Shown here one piece after another: positions 1 to 12,834 of a stretch of 64,000 nt of DNA (within the stretch, counting starts at the first letter, position 1; each line of letters starts with the position of its first letter). The notes beneath the pieces were generated by a model. That model did no database searches. It was not told where the DNA came from and saw only the letters and a program-made list of their open reading frames with translations. Position numbers and translations under genes: made by a program. This DNA comes from Hydrogenophaga sp. (GTDB lineage: Bacteria; Pseudomonadota; Gammaproteobacteria; Burkholderiales; Burkholderiaceae_C). The stretch is taken from NCBI GenBank assembly GCA_018993155.1, contig JAGKSX010000068.1:16461-80460 (forward strand), in the 5' to 3' direction.

Positions 1-184
1 CGCGGTCATCGGCGGGCGACAGCACGCGCGACTTGTGCCAGGCATGGCCCGTGGGCAGGATGTGCAGCGCATCGAGGCCAAGTTGCTTGAGCGCGGTTTC
101 GGCCAGCGCGCGGTGCGCCCAATGCGGGGGGTCGAACGCCCCACCGAACATGCCCACGCGCCGGGGTGGCGAGGTAGAGGCCAT
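1..184 (-). CDS. nadD: Nicotinate-nucleotide adenylyltransferase, N-terminal part (cut by window edge)
   Basis: Only the first 61 codons are present. NadD transfers AMP from ATP to nicotinate mononucleotide in cytosolic NAD biosynthesis. The visible protein has the nucleotidyltransferase signature GGAFDPPHWAHRALAE at residues 14-29, matching the family GxFxPxHxGH motif that binds ATP. The ATG at 184-182 shares one base with the stop codon of the upstream hemF gene (TGATG), so the two are almost certainly co-transcribed and translationally coupled. The C-terminal part, with the ISSTxxR motif, lies outside the window. Confidence 0.9.
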   Translation of the reverse strand, partial: MASTSPPRRVGMFGGAFDPPHWAHRALAETALKQLGLDALHILPTGHAWHKSRVLSPADDR

Positions 185-1107
185 CAGATCCAGTCCTTGC
201 GCACCAGAAACTCCTTGTACAGCCGGTCTTCCGGCGTGCCTTTTTTCGTCTTGCGGTTGTAGGCCCAGCTCACCAGCGGCGGCATGGACAGCAGGATCGA
301 CTCGGCCCGTCCGCCGGACTGCAGCCCGAAATGCGTGCCTCGATCCCAGACGAGGTTGAACTCCACGTAGCGGCCGCGCCGGTACAGCTGGAAGCTGCGC
401 TCGCGCTCGCCGTAGGGCGTGTTCTTGCGGCGGTCGACGATGGGCAGGTAGGCGTCCAGGAAGGCGTCACCCACCGAACTAATCATGGCGAAGCTGCCAT
501 CGAAGCCCAACTCGGAGAAATCGTCGAAGAACACCCCACCGATGCCGCGCTGCTCATCGCGGTGCTTGAGATGGAAATACTCGTCGCACCAGGTCTTGAA
601 GCGCGGGTACTTGTCCACACCGAAGGGATCGAGCGCGTTCTTCGCCGAGCGGTGGAAATGCACCGCGTCCTCTTCAAAACCGTAGTACGGCGTCAGGTCC
701 ATGCCGCCGCCGAACCAGCACACGGGCTCGCCCCCCTCGGGCGTGGCGGCGATCATGCGCACGTTCATGTGCACCGTGGGCACATAGGGATTGCGCGGGT
801 GGAACACCAGCGAAACACCCATGGCCTCGAAGGGCGCACCGCTCAGCTCGGGTCGGTGCTGCGTGGCCGAAGGCGGCAGGCGGGGCCCGGTGACGTGGGA
901 AAAACCGCAACCGGCGCGCTCGAAGACGGCACCGTCCTCGAGTATCTGCGTGACCCCACTGCCCTGCAGCGGCTCGCCGGCCGGCTTGGTCCAGCGGTCC
1001 ACCACGAAGCTGCCCCCATCGACCAGCGCCACGGTGGAGACGATGCGGTCCTGCAGATCGGTGAGGTACTCACGCACAAAGGACGTGGGGGTCTGTTGCA
1101 TGCTCAT
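184..1107 (-). CDS. hemF: Oxygen-dependent coproporphyrinogen-III oxidase
   Basis: Converts coproporphyrinogen III to protoporphyrinogen IX by two O2-dependent decarboxylations in heme synthesis; a cytosolic homodimer. The 307-residue product is close to the roughly 300 residues usual for HemF. The family signature [16 protein letters not shown] lies at residues 132-147, followed by a conserved His-Phe-His. The ATG at 1107 overlaps the stop of the upstream acyltransferase gene by 4 bp (ATGA). A second in-frame ATG two codons later is an alternative start. The enzyme indicates aerobic or microaerobic growth; no anaerobic hemN is seen in this window. Confidence 0.96.
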   Translation of the reverse strand: MSMQQTPTSFVREYLTDLQDRIVSTVALVDGGSFVVDRWTKPAGEPLQGSGVTQILEDGAVFERAGCGFSHVTGPRLPPSATQHRPELSGAPFEAMGVSLVFHPRNPYVPTVHMNVRMIAATPEGGEPVCWFGGGMDLTPYYGFEEDAVHFHRSAKNALDPFGVDKYPRFKTWCDEYFHLKHRDEQRGIGGVFFDDFSELGFDGSFAMISSVGDAFLDAYLPIVDRRKNTPYGERERSFQLYRRGRYVEFNLVWDRGTHFGLQSGGRAESILLSMPPLVSWAYNRKTKKGTPEDRLYKEFLVRKDWI

Positions 1108-1745
1108 GCCGGATCGACGGAAAGGGGCCTGGACAAAGGTTGCACGGGGCTGGCGAGTTCGGGATGCAGGCCGCGCACGCTCTCGTACGACGCGGCCATG
1201 CGGGCGTAGTCCGCCGCCTCGTCGCCGCTCAGGCGGATGAAGTCGGTGACGTTCACCTGCTTGCGACTGTAATCGAGCTGGATGAGGGCCACAGGCACGT
1301 CCGCACCCAGCGCCACCTGGTAGAAGCCGCTGCGCCATCCTGGCGCGCGCCGGCGTGTGCCTTCGGGCGAGAGCGCCAGCCACAGCAGGCGCCCCTCCTG
1401 CCGATGCCGGGTCATCACGGCCACCATCTCCCCCACCACGCCGCGAGGCGACTGGCGATCGAGTGGGATGCCGCCCAGCCACCGCATCCAGGCGCCCAGC
1501 ACCGGCACGCGGAACAGCGTGTCCTTGCCCCAGAAGCGCGCCGGCACGCCAATGGCCCACTTGGCCAGCAGCATCACGATGAAGTCCCAGTTGCTGGTGT
1601 GGGGATAGACGATGGCCACGCCCTGCAGGCGAGGAAAACCATCAAAGCGCAACTGCCAGCCCAGGCGGGACAGCAGCCAGCGCGACAGCGAAGAACCACG
1701 GAACCGGACCGCGTGTGGCCCGGGGTAGTCGGCGGAGGGGTTCAA
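1104..1745 (-). CDS. PlsC-like 1-acyl-sn-glycerol-3-phosphate acyltransferase family protein
   Basis: About 213 residues. It has the acyltransferase HX4D catalytic motif (HTSNWD, residues 49-54) and the SPEGTR block (126-131) that binds the phosphate of the acceptor. It is shorter than typical PlsC and lacks an obvious long N-terminal anchor, so the acceptor may not be lysophosphatidic acid. No ATG precedes the conserved part. I chose the TTG at 1745, which overlaps the purD stop in TTGA fashion, making it coupled to purD. It sits between purD and hemF with overlaps on both sides. Family assignment is secure; substrate is unknown. Confidence 0.8.
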   Translation of the reverse strand: MNPSADYPGPHAVRFRGSSLSRWLLSRLGWQLRFDGFPRLQGVAIVYPHTSNWDFIVMLLAKWAIGVPARFWGKDTLFRVPVLGAWMRWLGGIPLDRQSPRGVVGEMVAVMTRHRQEGRLLWLALSPEGTRRRAPGWRSGFYQVALGADVPVALIQLDYSRKQVNVTDFIRLSGDEAADYARMAASYESVRGLHPELASPVQPLSRPLSVDPA

Positions 1746-3019
1746 AGTGCGCGGTACCCGATGTCGCGGCGGCACTGCATGCCGTCGAAGTGGATCGCGT
1801 CCACCACCTCGTAGGCGCGTTGCCGCGCCTCGGCCACCGTGTTCGCCAGCGCCGTCACGCAGAGCACGCGCCCGCCCGACACCTGCACCGCGCCTTGTGC
1901 ACCGCTGCTGGTGCCGGCATGGAAGACCATGCGATCGGCTTCGTCGGCCGGCAGGCCGCTGATGGCGTCGCCCTTGCGCGGGCTCAGCGGGTAACCGGCG
2001 GCGGCCAGCACCACGCCCAGCGCCACACGGGGGTCCCAGTCCAGCGCCACGCGATCGAGCTCGCCTCGGGTGGCCGAGAGCAGCACCTGGGCCAGATTGC
2101 TGCGCAGCCGCATCATGATGGGCTGTGTCTCCGGGTCGCCCATGCGGCAGTTGAACTCCAGCGTCTTGACCTGCCCGTCGGGCGTGATCATCAGGCCCGC
2201 GTAGAGGAAGCCGGTGTAGGGAATGCCGTCGGCCTTCATGCCGCGCAGCGTGGGCAGGATCACCTCGTTCATGGCGCGCTCGTGCACCGCCGGCGTGACC
2301 ACCGGCGCGGGGGAGTACGCCCCCATGCCACCGGTGTTGGGGCCCTGGTCGGCGTCCAGCAGGCGCTTGTGGTCCTGGCTGGTCGCCAGGGCCAGGGCGT
2401 GCTCGCCGTCGCACAGCACGATGAAGCTGGCTTCCTCACCCACGAGGAATTCCTCGATCACGACGCGCGCCCCACCCTCGTTGTGGGCCACGCCCAGGGT
2501 GTTGTCGACCAGCATGAAGTCGATCGCCTCGTGCGCTTCGGCTGCGGTCATGGCCACCACCACGCCCTTGCCAGCGGCCAGGCCATCGGCCTTGATCACG
2601 ATGGGCGCGCCCTCGGCGTCCACGTAGGCGTGCGCGGCGGCCGGATCGGTGAAGGCCTGGTACTTCGCCGTGGGAATGCCATGGCGCTGCATGAACGCCT
2701 TGGAAAACGCCTTGGAACTCTCCAGCTGCGCGGCGGCCTTGGTCGGGCCGAAGATGGGCAGGCCATGGGCACGGAATTCATCCACCACACCAGCCGCCAG
2801 GGGCGCCTCCGGGCCCACCACCGTGAGGGCGATGCTCTGCCCTTGCGCCCAGGCACGCAGCGCCGCCTTGTCGGTGATATCGAGGTTCGTCAGCACCGGG
2901 TCGCGCGCGGTGCCGGCATTGCCGGGCGCCACGAAAACCTGTTGCACGCCTTCGGCTTGAGCCAGCTTCCAGGCCAGCGCATGTTCGCGGCCACCGCCGC
3001 CAATCACGAGTACTTTCAT
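1742..3019 (-). CDS. purD: Phosphoribosylamine--glycine ligase (GAR synthetase)
   Basis: Second step of de novo purine synthesis: ATP-dependent joining of glycine to 5-phosphoribosylamine. The 425-residue protein has the normal length for the family. The N-terminal nucleotide-binding-like loop is GGGGREHALAWKL (residues 7-19), and the ATP-grasp segment VIKADGLAAGKGVVVA is at 141-156. The ATG follows the yebC stop by only 12 bp, and its own stop is overlapped by the acyltransferase start. It is therefore the second gene of a yebC-purD-plsC-like-hemF-nadD transcription unit. Confidence 0.97.
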   Translation of the reverse strand: MKVLVIGGGGREHALAWKLAQAEGVQQVFVAPGNAGTARDPVLTNLDITDKAALRAWAQGQSIALTVVGPEAPLAAGVVDEFRAHGLPIFGPTKAAAQLESSKAFSKAFMQRHGIPTAKYQAFTDPAAAHAYVDAEGAPIVIKADGLAAGKGVVVAMTAAEAHEAIDFMLVDNTLGVAHNEGGARVVIEEFLVGEEASFIVLCDGEHALALATSQDHKRLLDADQGPNTGGMGAYSPAPVVTPAVHERAMNEVILPTLRGMKADGIPYTGFLYAGLMITPDGQVKTLEFNCRMGDPETQPIMMRLRSNLAQVLLSATRGELDRVALDWDPRVALGVVLAAAGYPLSPRKGDAISGLPADEADRMVFHAGTSSGAQGAVQVSGGRVLCVTALANTVAEARQRAYEVVDAIHFDGMQCRRDIGYRAL

Positions 3020-3031
3020 CCGGGCCGACCT

Positions 3032-3757
3032 TTATTCGCCGATTTCGGCGTTGTGGAACACGTCCTGCACGTCGTCCAGGTCCTCCAGCACGTCCAGCAG
3101 CTTCTGCATGCGCGCGGCGTCGTCGCCCGTCAGCTCGATGGTGTTTTCGGCCCGCATCGTGACCTCGGCCACCTCGGGCTTGAGACCGGCGGCCTCCAGC
3201 GCGTTCCTGACGGCCTCGAAGGTCACCGGCGAGGTCAGTACCTCAATCGCGCCATCGCCGTCGCTGATCACGTCGTCGGCACCCGCCTCCAGCGCGATTT
3301 CCATGACCTTGTCTTCGGACGTGCCCGGCGCGAACACCAACTGGCCGCAGAGCTTGAACTGGAACGACACCGAGCCATCGGTGCCCAGGTTGCCGCCGTA
3401 CTTGCTGAAAGCGTGCCGCACCTCGGCCACCGTGCGCACGCGGTTGTCGGTCATGGTGTCGACGATCACGGCCGCACCGCCGATGCCGTAGCCCTCGTAG
3501 CGGATTTCTTCCAGGGCCTGGCCTTCCAGGTTGCCCGAGGCCTTGTCCACGTTGTATTTGATGCGGTCGGCCGGCATGTTGGCGGCCTTGGCCTTGTCGA
3601 TGGCCAGCCGCAGCCGCGGGTTCATCGCCGGGTCCCCGCCGCCCTGGCGGGCCGCCACGGTGATCTCGCGGATCACGCGCGTCCAGATCTTTCCGCGCTT
3701 TTCATCCTGGCGACCCTTGCGGTGCTGAATATTTGCCCATTTGCTGTGTCCGGCCAC
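3032..3757 (-). CDS. YebC/PmpR family protein (TACO1-like)
   Basis: The 241-residue product begins [18 protein letters not shown], the hallmark N-terminus of the YebC family. Members act as transcription regulators (PmpR) or as ribosome-associated factors easing translation of proline stretches; this sequence alone cannot decide between the roles. Translation starts at a GTG (3757-3755) preceded by AAAGGA at a 7-base spacing; no in-frame ATG gives the conserved N-terminus. It heads the leftward operon with purD and is divergent from the HerA-like ATPase gene, with 91 bp between their start codons. Confidence 0.94.
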   Translation of the reverse strand: MAGHSKWANIQHRKGRQDEKRGKIWTRVIREITVAARQGGGDPAMNPRLRLAIDKAKAANMPADRIKYNVDKASGNLEGQALEEIRYEGYGIGGAAVIVDTMTDNRVRTVAEVRHAFSKYGGNLGTDGSVSFQFKLCGQLVFAPGTSEDKVMEIALEAGADDVISDGDGAIEVLTSPVTFEAVRNALEAAGLKPEVAEVTMRAENTIELTGDDAARMQKLLDVLEDLDDVQDVFHNAEIGE

Positions 3758-3848
3758 GAAATTGTCCTTTTGCCCGTTCTGGCTTTGATCTAATAAGCCT
3801 GCGATTTTACGTTTTCACCCGAACCGCCTTCCCTGAGGAACCCTTGCC

Positions 3849-5399
3849 ATGGCCGAACCGATGCTGATCGCCCAGAACGCCACCACCACCTGCCAGCTGT
3901 TGCCCGGGCTCGCGAACCGCCATGGCCTGATCACCGGCGCCACGGGCACGGGCAAGACCGTGACCCTGCAGACGCTGGCCGAGCAGTTCTCGAACATCGG
4001 CGTGCCGGTGTTCATGGCCGACGTCAAGGGTGACCTTTCCGGCATCAGCCAGCCGGGCAGCTTCGGCGAGAAGATGAGCGCCATCCTGAAAGACCGGGGC
4101 ATCACCCCACCCGCCTCGCACGCCTGCCCCACCACGCTGTGGGACGTGTTCGGCGAGCTGGGCCACCCGGTGCGCGCCACCATCAGCGACATGGGCCCGC
4201 TGCTGCTCGCGCGCATGCTCAACCTCAACGACACCCAGGCCGGCGTGCTCAACCTGGTGTTCAAGATCGCCGACGACAACGGCCTGCTGCTTCTCGACAT
4301 GAAAGACCTGCGGGCCATGCTGCAGCACATCGGCGACAACGCCAAGCAGTTCACCACCGAGTACGGCAACATCAGCGCCGCCAGCATCGGAGCCATCCAG
4401 CGCGGGCTGATGCAGGTCGAGCAGCAAGGGGGCGACAAGTTCTTCGGCGAGCCCATGCTCGACATCAGCGACTTCATGCAGACGGTGGACGGCAAGGGCG
4501 TGATCAATGTGCTGGCGGCCGACAAGCTGATGAACGCGCCGCGCCTGTACGCCACCTTCCTGCTGTGGATGCTGTCCGAGCTGTTCGAGACCCTGCCCGA
4601 GATCGGCGACCCGGACAAGCCCAAGCTGGTCTTCTTCTTCGACGAAGCCCACCTGCTGTTCAACGAAGCACCCAAGGTGCTGATCGAGCGCATCGAGCTC
4701 GTGGTGCGGCTGGTGCGCTCCAAGGGTGTGGGGGTCTATTTCGTCACGCAGAACCCGCTTGACATTCCCGACAGCGTGCTCGGTCAGCTCGGCAACCGCG
4801 TGCAGCACGCGCTGCGCGCCTTCACGCCCCGCGACCAGAAGGCCGTGAAATCCACCGCCCAGACCATGCGTCCCAAGGCGGGACTGGACATCGAAGCCGC
4901 GATCACCGAGCTGGCCGTGGGCGAAGCCCTGGTCAGCTTGCTCGACCCCAAGGGCCGCCCGACCGAGACCGAGCGCGTCTTCGTGGTGCCGCCAGGCAGC
5001 CAGCTGGGCCCCATCACCGACGCCCAGCGCCAGCAACTGCGCCAGAACTCGCTGGTGGCGGGTGTGTACGAAAAGGTGGTGGACCGCGAAAGCGCCTACG
5101 AGATGTTTGCCAACCACGCCGGAAAACGCGGCGCGGAGGAACCCACCGAAGCGTCCTCGGCCGCGAAGACGCCCCGCATTCCGGGCGCGGACAAGCAGCA
5201 GGCACCGGCCGAGAGCGGCGGCTTCGGCAACATGGTCAACGAAGCGCTGTTCGGCCGCACCGGCCCACGTGGCGGGCAATACGACGGCCTGGTGCAGACC
5301 ATGGCCAAGACGGCGGCCCGCAGCGTGGCCAGTGGCCTGGGCCGCCAGATCGTGCGCGGCATGCTCGGTGGCCTGCTGGGTGGCAGCAAGAAGCGCTGA
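3849..5399 (+). CDS. HerA-like P-loop ATPase, DUF853 family (YjgR-like)
   Basis: 516 residues. It has Walker A GATGTGKT at residues 30-37 and Walker [13 protein letters not shown] at about 260-271, typical of the FtsK/HerA ATPase superfamily. The C-terminus ends in a basic Gly-rich tail. DUF853 proteins are widespread in Proteobacteria and often annotated as helicases, but no nuclease partner such as NurA is adjacent and the biological role is not established. GAGG sits about 9 bases before the ATG. The gene is a single-gene unit closed by a strong hairpin at 5421-5443 shared with the convergent clpA. Confidence 0.9.
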   Translation: MAEPMLIAQNATTTCQLLPGLANRHGLITGATGTGKTVTLQTLAEQFSNIGVPVFMADVKGDLSGISQPGSFGEKMSAILKDRGITPPASHACPTTLWDVFGELGHPVRATISDMGPLLLARMLNLNDTQAGVLNLVFKIADDNGLLLLDMKDLRAMLQHIGDNAKQFTTEYGNISAASIGAIQRGLMQVEQQGGDKFFGEPMLDISDFMQTVDGKGVINVLAADKLMNAPRLYATFLLWMLSELFETLPEIGDPDKPKLVFFFDEAHLLFNEAPKVLIERIELVVRLVRSKGVGVYFVTQNPLDIPDSVLGQLGNRVQHALRAFTPRDQKAVKSTAQTMRPKAGLDIEAAITELAVGEALVSLLDPKGRPTETERVFVVPPGSQLGPITDAQRQQLRQNSLVAGVYEKVVDRESAYEMFANHAGKRGAEEPTEASSAAKTPRIPGADKQQAPAESGGFGNMVNEALFGRTGPRGGQYDGLVQTMAKTAARSVASGLGRQIVRGMLGGLLGGSKKR

Positions 5400-5420
5400 T
5401 CCGGCGATCGCCCAAGAAAA

Positions 5421-5443
5421 AAGGCCCGGTATGACCGGGCCTT
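5421..5443. terminator. Bidirectional intrinsic terminator between the HerA-like gene and clpA
   Basis: Perfect 10-bp stem AAGGCCCGGT / ACCGGGCCTT with a 3-base ATG loop. It is flanked by an A-run on the left and a TTC-rich stretch on the right, so it can serve both convergent genes. Confidence 0.85.
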
Positions 5444-5466
5444 CTTCATTCAGACGTCGTCGGAAC

Positions 5467-7803
<2,337 letters not shown>

Positions 7804-7899
7804 TGGGCACGTCCTTTGGGCTGGGTGATCGGAGAGGCAATCGTCTGGTTCAAAAAGGTCAAGAGGGCTGACTAGGGCTCAGATGGGGTGGATTCGGAT

Positions 7900-8259
7900 T
7901 TATTCAACCGGTTCACTCAGACATTGCAATGGATGCCCCGCCGCCCGGGCGGCCTGGAGCACCTGATCCACTTTGGTGCTGGCGACATCGCGCGAATACA
8001 CGCCGCAGATGCCTTTTCCTTCCAGATGGATCTTGAGCATGATCTGGGTGGCGGTCTCCCGGTCCTTGCTGAAAAACTCCTGGATGACGTGCACCACGAA
8101 CTCCATGGGCGTGAAATCGTCGTTGAGCAGCACCACCTGGAACATCTGGGGAGGTTGGGTGCGCTGCGCGCGCCGCTCCAGCACCACCGAGTCGTCGCTG
8201 CCCGTGCTGGGGGGCGAGACGACAGGGTTGGGCGGTTTCTTGGGGTTCTGGGTGGCCAT
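7900..8259 (-). CDS. clpS: ATP-dependent Clp protease adaptor ClpS
   Basis: 119-residue adaptor that delivers N-degron substrates to ClpA. The substrate-pocket motif [10 protein letters not shown] is at residues 46-55, including the Asp pair and Met52, and the conserved His is in LKIHLEGKG (H78). The first 35 residues are a Pro/Ser-rich flexible extension, as in other ClpS. I chose the ATG at 8259 because upstream sequence shows no family similarity. It is followed 96 bp later by clpA. Confidence 0.96.
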   Translation of the reverse strand: MATQNPKKPPNPVVSPPSTGSDDSVVLERRAQRTQPPQMFQVVLLNDDFTPMEFVVHVIQEFFSKDRETATQIMLKIHLEGKGICGVYSRDVASTKVDQVLQAARAAGHPLQCLSEPVE

Positions 8260-8493
8260 GAAAATGATTCTAGCGGTGCGCGTTGCACCGCCACATCGTG
8301 CGGGAATACAACAGCCTCCCGACGGCCCGAAACAGCAGTGCCTTCGGGTCGGCGGGGGGTGTGGCAACCTGCATCAGCCATGCGTCATTGTGAAGCGAAA
8401 GCTGACTTGAAAACCACCGAGTTGGGCGGCATTCGTGCGCTTCTTCCCACCGCACGCCTGGGCGGGGGAACGGATCGGCCGCCCGGGCGCGAT

Positions 8494-9747
8494 TTACATG
8501 CTCTCGATCATCACGTCGCCAAAACCGGAGCAGCTGACCTGGGTGGCGCCGGACATCAGCCGCGCGAAGTCGTGGGTCACCTGCTTGCTGTCGATGGCGC
8601 TGCGCAGGGCGGCGATGACCACGTCGGCGGCCTCCTTCCAACCCAGGTGCCGAAGCATCATCTCGGCGGCAAGGATTTCGGCGCATGGGTTGGCGTAGTC
8701 CTTGCCCGCGAACCTGGGCACGGGGCCGTGGGTGGGCTCGAAGCACGCCAGGGAATCGGACAGGTTGGCACCCGGCGCAATGCCGATGCCGCCCACCTGG
8801 GCCGCCAGCGCGTCGGCGATGTAGTCGCCGTTGAGGTTGAGCGTGGCCACCACCGAGAAGTCCAGCGGGCGCAACAGGATCTGTTGCAGGAAGTCGTCGG
8901 CAAAACAGTCCTTGATGACGATGTCCCGGCCGGTCTTCGGGTTGCGGAACTGGCACCACGGCCCGCCGTCGAGCAAGGCCGCGCCGAATTCCTTCTGGGC
9001 CAGCGCGTAGGCCCAGTCGCGGAAGCCGCCTTCCGTGTAGCGCATGATGTTGCCCTTGTGCACGATGGTCACGCTGGGCTTGTCGTGGTCGATGGCGTAC
9101 TGGATCGCCTTGCGCATCAGGCGCTCGGTACCCTCCATGGACACGGTCTTGATGCCGATGCCCGAGGTGGCCGGGAAACGGATGCTGATCACGCCCATTT
9201 CTTCCTGAAGCAGGCGAATCAGGCTTTGCGCCTGAGGAGAGCCGGCCTCGTACTCGATCCCGGCATAGATGTCTTCCGAGTTCTCGCGGAACACCACCAT
9301 GTTGGTTTTCTCGGGCTCCTTCAGCGGTGACGGAACGCCCTCGAAGTACTGCACAGGACGCAGGCAGACATAGAGGTCGAGCGCCTGGCGCAGCGCCACG
9401 TTCAGCGAGCGGAACGGCCCACCGGCAGGCGTGGACAAGGGACCTTTGATGGACACCACGTGAGCGCGCAAGGCGTCCAGGGTTTCCTCCGGCAGCCAGA
9501 CGTCCGGCCCGTAGACCTGGGTGGCCTTCTGGCCGACATAGACCTCCATCCAGTGGATTTTGCGGCGGCCACCATAGGCCTTGGCCACGGCGGCGTCCAC
9601 CACCTTGAGCATCACCGGCGTGATGTCCAGGCCGGTGCCGTCGCCTTCGATGTAAGGCACGATGGGTTCGTCAGGCACCTGGAGCGACATGTCGGCATTG
9701 ACGGTGATCTTCTGACCTTGGGCGGGCACGCGGATGTACTGGTACAT
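8494..9747 (-). CDS. icd: Isocitrate dehydrogenase, homodimeric prokaryotic type
   Basis: 417 residues. Oxidatively decarboxylates isocitrate to 2-oxoglutarate in the TCA cycle. The substrate loop RSLNVALRQ has the phosphorylatable serine at S114 (E. coli S113). The C-terminal cofactor region reads [15 protein letters not shown] (340-354). Positions equivalent to E. coli K344, Y345, V351 and Y391 are R345, F346, A352 and H392, while R395 is kept as R396. Cofactor preference may therefore differ from the E. coli NADP enzyme. The ATG at 9747 (MYQYIRVP) is the usual family start. A second, unrelated IDH gene lies 0.6 kb away. Confidence 0.95.
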   Translation of the reverse strand: MYQYIRVPAQGQKITVNADMSLQVPDEPIVPYIEGDGTGLDITPVMLKVVDAAVAKAYGGRRKIHWMEVYVGQKATQVYGPDVWLPEETLDALRAHVVSIKGPLSTPAGGPFRSLNVALRQALDLYVCLRPVQYFEGVPSPLKEPEKTNMVVFRENSEDIYAGIEYEAGSPQAQSLIRLLQEEMGVISIRFPATSGIGIKTVSMEGTERLMRKAIQYAIDHDKPSVTIVHKGNIMRYTEGGFRDWAYALAQKEFGAALLDGGPWCQFRNPKTGRDIVIKDCFADDFLQQILLRPLDFSVVATLNLNGDYIADALAAQVGGIGIAPGANLSDSLACFEPTHGPVPRFAGKDYANPCAEILAAEMMLRHLGWKEAADVVIAALRSAIDSKQVTHDFARLMSGATQVSCSGFGDVMIESM

Positions 9748-9877
9748 GTCGATGGGGGTCCAGAGGGCTGAGGAAGGGAACAAGAGCGCGAATTCTAGAC
9801 TCGGAGCTTCAGCCCCCGCCTGGCCGTGCCCCGATGGCAGACAATGCGGGCCTGACCCGACTTACCCGCTTCACCGC

Positions 9878-10327
9878 ATGAAACGCCTGCTCACCCGCCT
9901 GATCTGCCTGTTCTTCCTGCTGTCGGGGCCGGCCTGGTCTCAGGAAGGGCCCCAGCTCCAGTTGCCCCGTGTCGGCCTGTCGGCCGGCATGCACCTGATC
10001 CAGGCGCAGGTCGCGGCCACGCCGCAGGAGCGCGCCGTGGGGCTGATGTTCCGCAAGGAGATGCCGGTCAACGAAGGCATGCTGTTCGTGTTCGAGCAGC
10101 CCTCCGGCCAGTGCTTCTGGATGAAAAATACGCTGCTGCCGCTGACGGCCGCGTTCGTGGCCGACGACGGCACCATCGTCAACCTCGCGAACATGCAGCC
10201 CCAGAGCCTGGACTCGCACTGCTCGGCCAAGCCGGTGCGCTACGTGCTCGAAATGCACCAGGGCTGGTTCGACAAGCGCGGCATCAAGGCCGGCTCGCGC
10301 CTGAGCGGCGCCCCGTTCACCAAGTAA
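9878..10327 (+). CDS. DUF192 family secreted protein
   Basis: 149 residues. An N-terminal signal peptide (hydrophobic 5-16, likely cleavage near SWS/QE at about 21-22) precedes a DUF192 domain. The domain shows the family features ERAVGLMFRKEMP, GMLFVF and FWMKNTLLPL. DUF192 proteins are small extracytoplasmic or lipoprotein-like proteins of unknown function. The gene lies alone between two leftward isocitrate dehydrogenase genes and reads toward the monomeric one, ending in a terminator hairpin at 10328. The sequence gives no direct functional link to either enzyme. Confidence 0.85.
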   Translation: MKRLLTRLICLFFLLSGPAWSQEGPQLQLPRVGLSAGMHLIQAQVAATPQERAVGLMFRKEMPVNEGMLFVFEQPSGQCFWMKNTLLPLTAAFVADDGTIVNLANMQPQSLDSHCSAKPVRYVLEMHQGWFDKRGIKAGSRLSGAPFTK

Positions 10328-10356
10328 GAAAGCCACCGTTTCCGGTGGCCTTCTTT
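10328..10356. terminator. Intrinsic terminator between DUF192 gene and monomeric icd
   Basis: The stem GCCACCG / CGGTGGC (10332-10338 with 10343-10349) with loop TTTC is flanked by GAAA and TTCTTT. It can act for both convergent genes. Confidence 0.75.
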
Positions 10357-10361
10357 CTGCG

Positions 10362-12599
10362 TCAGGCCTTCAGCAAGGCCAGCGCCGCGTTGAACGTCTT
10401 GCTGGGGCGCATGATGGTCTCCAGCTTGGCGAAGTCGGGCTTGTAGTAACCGCCGATGTCGACTGGCTTGCCCTGCACGTCGGCCAGTTCCTTGACGATG
10501 GTCTTCTCGTTGTCGGCCAGCGCCTTGGCCAGGGGCGCGAACTTGTCGGCCAGCGCCTTGTCTTCGGTCTGCGCGGCCAGTTCCTGGGCCCAGTACAGCG
10601 CCAGGTAGAACTGGCTGCCCCGGTTGTCGAGCTGGCCGGTCTTGGGCGACGGGTTCTTGTTGTTGTCCAGCAGCTTGCCGGTGGCCGCGTCCAGGGTCTT
10701 GGCCAGCAGCTTGGCGGAGGCGTTGTTGTTCTTCAGGCCCAGGTCCTCGAAGCTCACGGCCAAGGCCAGGAACTCACCCAGGGAATCCCAGCGCAGGTGG
10801 TTCTCTTCCACCAGCTGCTGCACGTGCTTGGGGGCGGAGCCGCCGGCACCGGTTTCGTACATGCCGCCACCAGCCATCAGGGGCACGATGGACAGCATCT
10901 TGGCGCTGGTGCCCAGTTCCATGATCGGGAACAGGTCGGTCAGGTAGTCGCGCAGGATGTTGCCGGTGGCGCTGATGGTGTCCTGTCCGCGGATCACGCG
11001 CTCCAGGGTGTAACGCATGGCGCGCACCTGGCTCATGATCTGGATGTCCAGACCGGCCGTGTTGTGCTCGTGCAGGTACATCTTGACCTTGGTGATCAGC
11101 TGGGCTTCGTGCGGGCGGTAGGCATCGAGCCAGAACACCACGGGCATGCCCGAGTTGCGCGCGCGGGTCACGGCCAATTTGACCCAGTCGCGGATGGCGG
11201 CGTCCTTGACCTGGCACATGCGCCAGATGTCGCCCTGCTCCACGTCCTGGCTCATCAGCACTTCGCCGGTGGCCAGGTCGGTGATGTTGGCCACGCCGTC
11301 TTCGGGGATCTCGAAGGTCTTGTCGTGCGAGCCATATTCCTCGGCCTGCTGGGCCATCAGGCCCACGTTGGGCACAGTGCCCATCGTCTTGGGGTCGAAC
11401 GCGCCGTGCCATTTGCAGAAGTTGATCATCTCCTGGTAGATGCGGGCGAAGGTCGATTCGGGCATCACGGCCTTGACATCCTTCAGGCGGCCGTCGGCGC
11501 CCCACATCTTGCCGCTGTTGCGGATCATCGCCGGCATGGAGGCGTCGACGATCACGTCATTGGGCGAATGGAAGTTGGTGATGCCCTTGGCCGAGTCGAC
11601 CATGGCCAGCTCGGGGCGGCCTTCGTGGCAGGCGTGCAGGTCGCGCTTGATCTCGTCCTGCTTGCTCTGCGGCAGCGTGGCGATCTTGTTGTACAGATCC
11701 ACCATGCCGTTGTTGACGTTCACGCCCAGTTCGTCGAACAGCTTGCCGTGTTTTTCGAAGGCTTCGCGGTAGAAGATGCGCACGCAGTGGCCGAACACGA
11801 TGGGGTGCGACACCTTCATCATGGTGGCCTTGACGTGCAGCGAGAACATCACGCCGGTCTTGCGCGCGTCCTCGATCTCCTTTTCGTAGAAGGCCAGCAG
11901 CGCCTTCTTGCTCATGAACATCGAGTCGATCACCTCACGGTCCAGCAGCGCGACCTTGGGCTTGAGCACGATGGTCTTGCCGCTCTTGGTGATCAGCTCC
12001 ATCTTGACGTCGCGCGCCTTGTCCAGGGTCATGGACTTCTCACCGTGGTAGAAGTCGCCGTGGTGCATGTGCGAGACGTGCGAACGCGAAGCCTGGCTCC
12101 ACTCACCCATGCTGTGCGGGTTCTTGCGGGCGTATTCCTTCACCGCCTTGGGGGCGCGGCGGTCCGAGTTGCCCTCGCGCAGCACCGGGTTCACCGCACT
12201 GCCGGTGCACTTGTTGTAGCGGGCGCGGATGTCCTTTTCCTCGTCCGTCTTCGGGCTCTCGGGGAAGTCCGGGATCTTGTAGCCCTTTTGCTGCAGCTCG
12301 CTGATGGCGGCCTTCAGCTGCGCCACCGACGCGCTGATGTTGGGCAGCTTGATGATGTTGGCCTCAGGCTTGAGCGTGAGTTTGCCCAGCGCGGCCAAGT
12401 CGTCGCTGACGCGCTGTTCTTCGGACAGGTACTCAGGGAAAGCCGCCAGCACGCGCCCGGCCACCGAGATGTCGGCGGTGGTGACGTTGATGCCCGCGGG
12501 CGCCGCGAAGGTGCGGATGACGGGGAGGAACGCACTGGTGGCCAGCAAGGGGGCCTCGTCCGTCAGGGTGTAGATGATGGTGGGTTGCTGGCTGCTCAT
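10362..12599 (-). CDS. Monomeric NADP-dependent isocitrate dehydrogenase (IDH-II)
   Basis: 745 residues, the length of the monomeric IDH family and unrelated in sequence to the dimeric Icd encoded at 8494-9747. It starts [21 protein letters not shown] and contains the family block [16 protein letters not shown], a stretch conserved in the substrate site. Catalyses NADP-dependent oxidation of isocitrate. The ATG is preceded by GGAGATAAGC. A leader of about 180 bp separates it from the sodB terminator, so it probably has its own promoter. One possible pair is TTGCGC/GATACC with a 17-base spacer, weakly supported. Confidence 0.96.
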   Translation of the reverse strand: MSSQQPTIIYTLTDEAPLLATSAFLPVIRTFAAPAGINVTTADISVAGRVLAAFPEYLSEEQRVSDDLAALGKLTLKPEANIIKLPNISASVAQLKAAISELQQKGYKIPDFPESPKTDEEKDIRARYNKCTGSAVNPVLREGNSDRRAPKAVKEYARKNPHSMGEWSQASRSHVSHMHHGDFYHGEKSMTLDKARDVKMELITKSGKTIVLKPKVALLDREVIDSMFMSKKALLAFYEKEIEDARKTGVMFSLHVKATMMKVSHPIVFGHCVRIFYREAFEKHGKLFDELGVNVNNGMVDLYNKIATLPQSKQDEIKRDLHACHEGRPELAMVDSAKGITNFHSPNDVIVDASMPAMIRNSGKMWGADGRLKDVKAVMPESTFARIYQEMINFCKWHGAFDPKTMGTVPNVGLMAQQAEEYGSHDKTFEIPEDGVANITDLATGEVLMSQDVEQGDIWRMCQVKDAAIRDWVKLAVTRARNSGMPVVFWLDAYRPHEAQLITKVKMYLHEHNTAGLDIQIMSQVRAMRYTLERVIRGQDTISATGNILRDYLTDLFPIMELGTSAKMLSIVPLMAGGGMYETGAGGSAPKHVQQLVEENHLRWDSLGEFLALAVSFEDLGLKNNNASAKLLAKTLDAATGKLLDNNKNPSPKTGQLDNRGSQFYLALYWAQELAAQTEDKALADKFAPLAKALADNEKTIVKELADVQGKPVDIGGYYKPDFAKLETIMRPSKTFNAALALLKA

Positions 12600-12784
12600 T
12601 GCTTATCTCCAGAGGTTGTTGGGTGCGGTGCCGACCGGCATCCACGCAGGTCGCGCGGATACGGTGATCGGTATCCCGTGATTGTGCTTTCAGCGCAAGG
12701 ACCAGGCATTCGTTTTTGGGATCACATTCCCACAATACAAAACACGCGCAAAAAAAATTGCATGCTTTCATGCCGCCAGACAGC

Positions 12785-12817
12785 AAAAAGGGCCCGAAGG
12801 TCACCCTCCGAGCCCTT
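12785..12817 (-). terminator. Intrinsic terminator of sodB
   Basis: On the minus strand, AAGGGCTCGGAGG pairs with CCTTCGGGCCCTT (11 of 13 positions) around a GTGA loop and is followed by a T-run. It lies 18 bp after the sodB stop. Confidence 0.75.
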
Positions 12818-12834
12818 GATGCTGGCGCATGCGA

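Noticed and set aside
1715-3793. A 692-codon open frame on the plus strand opposite purD and yebC
   Set aside because: It is antisense to two unmistakable genes, has no domain or ribosome site, and its His/Arg/Ala-rich translation is the usual shadow of a GC-rich gene.
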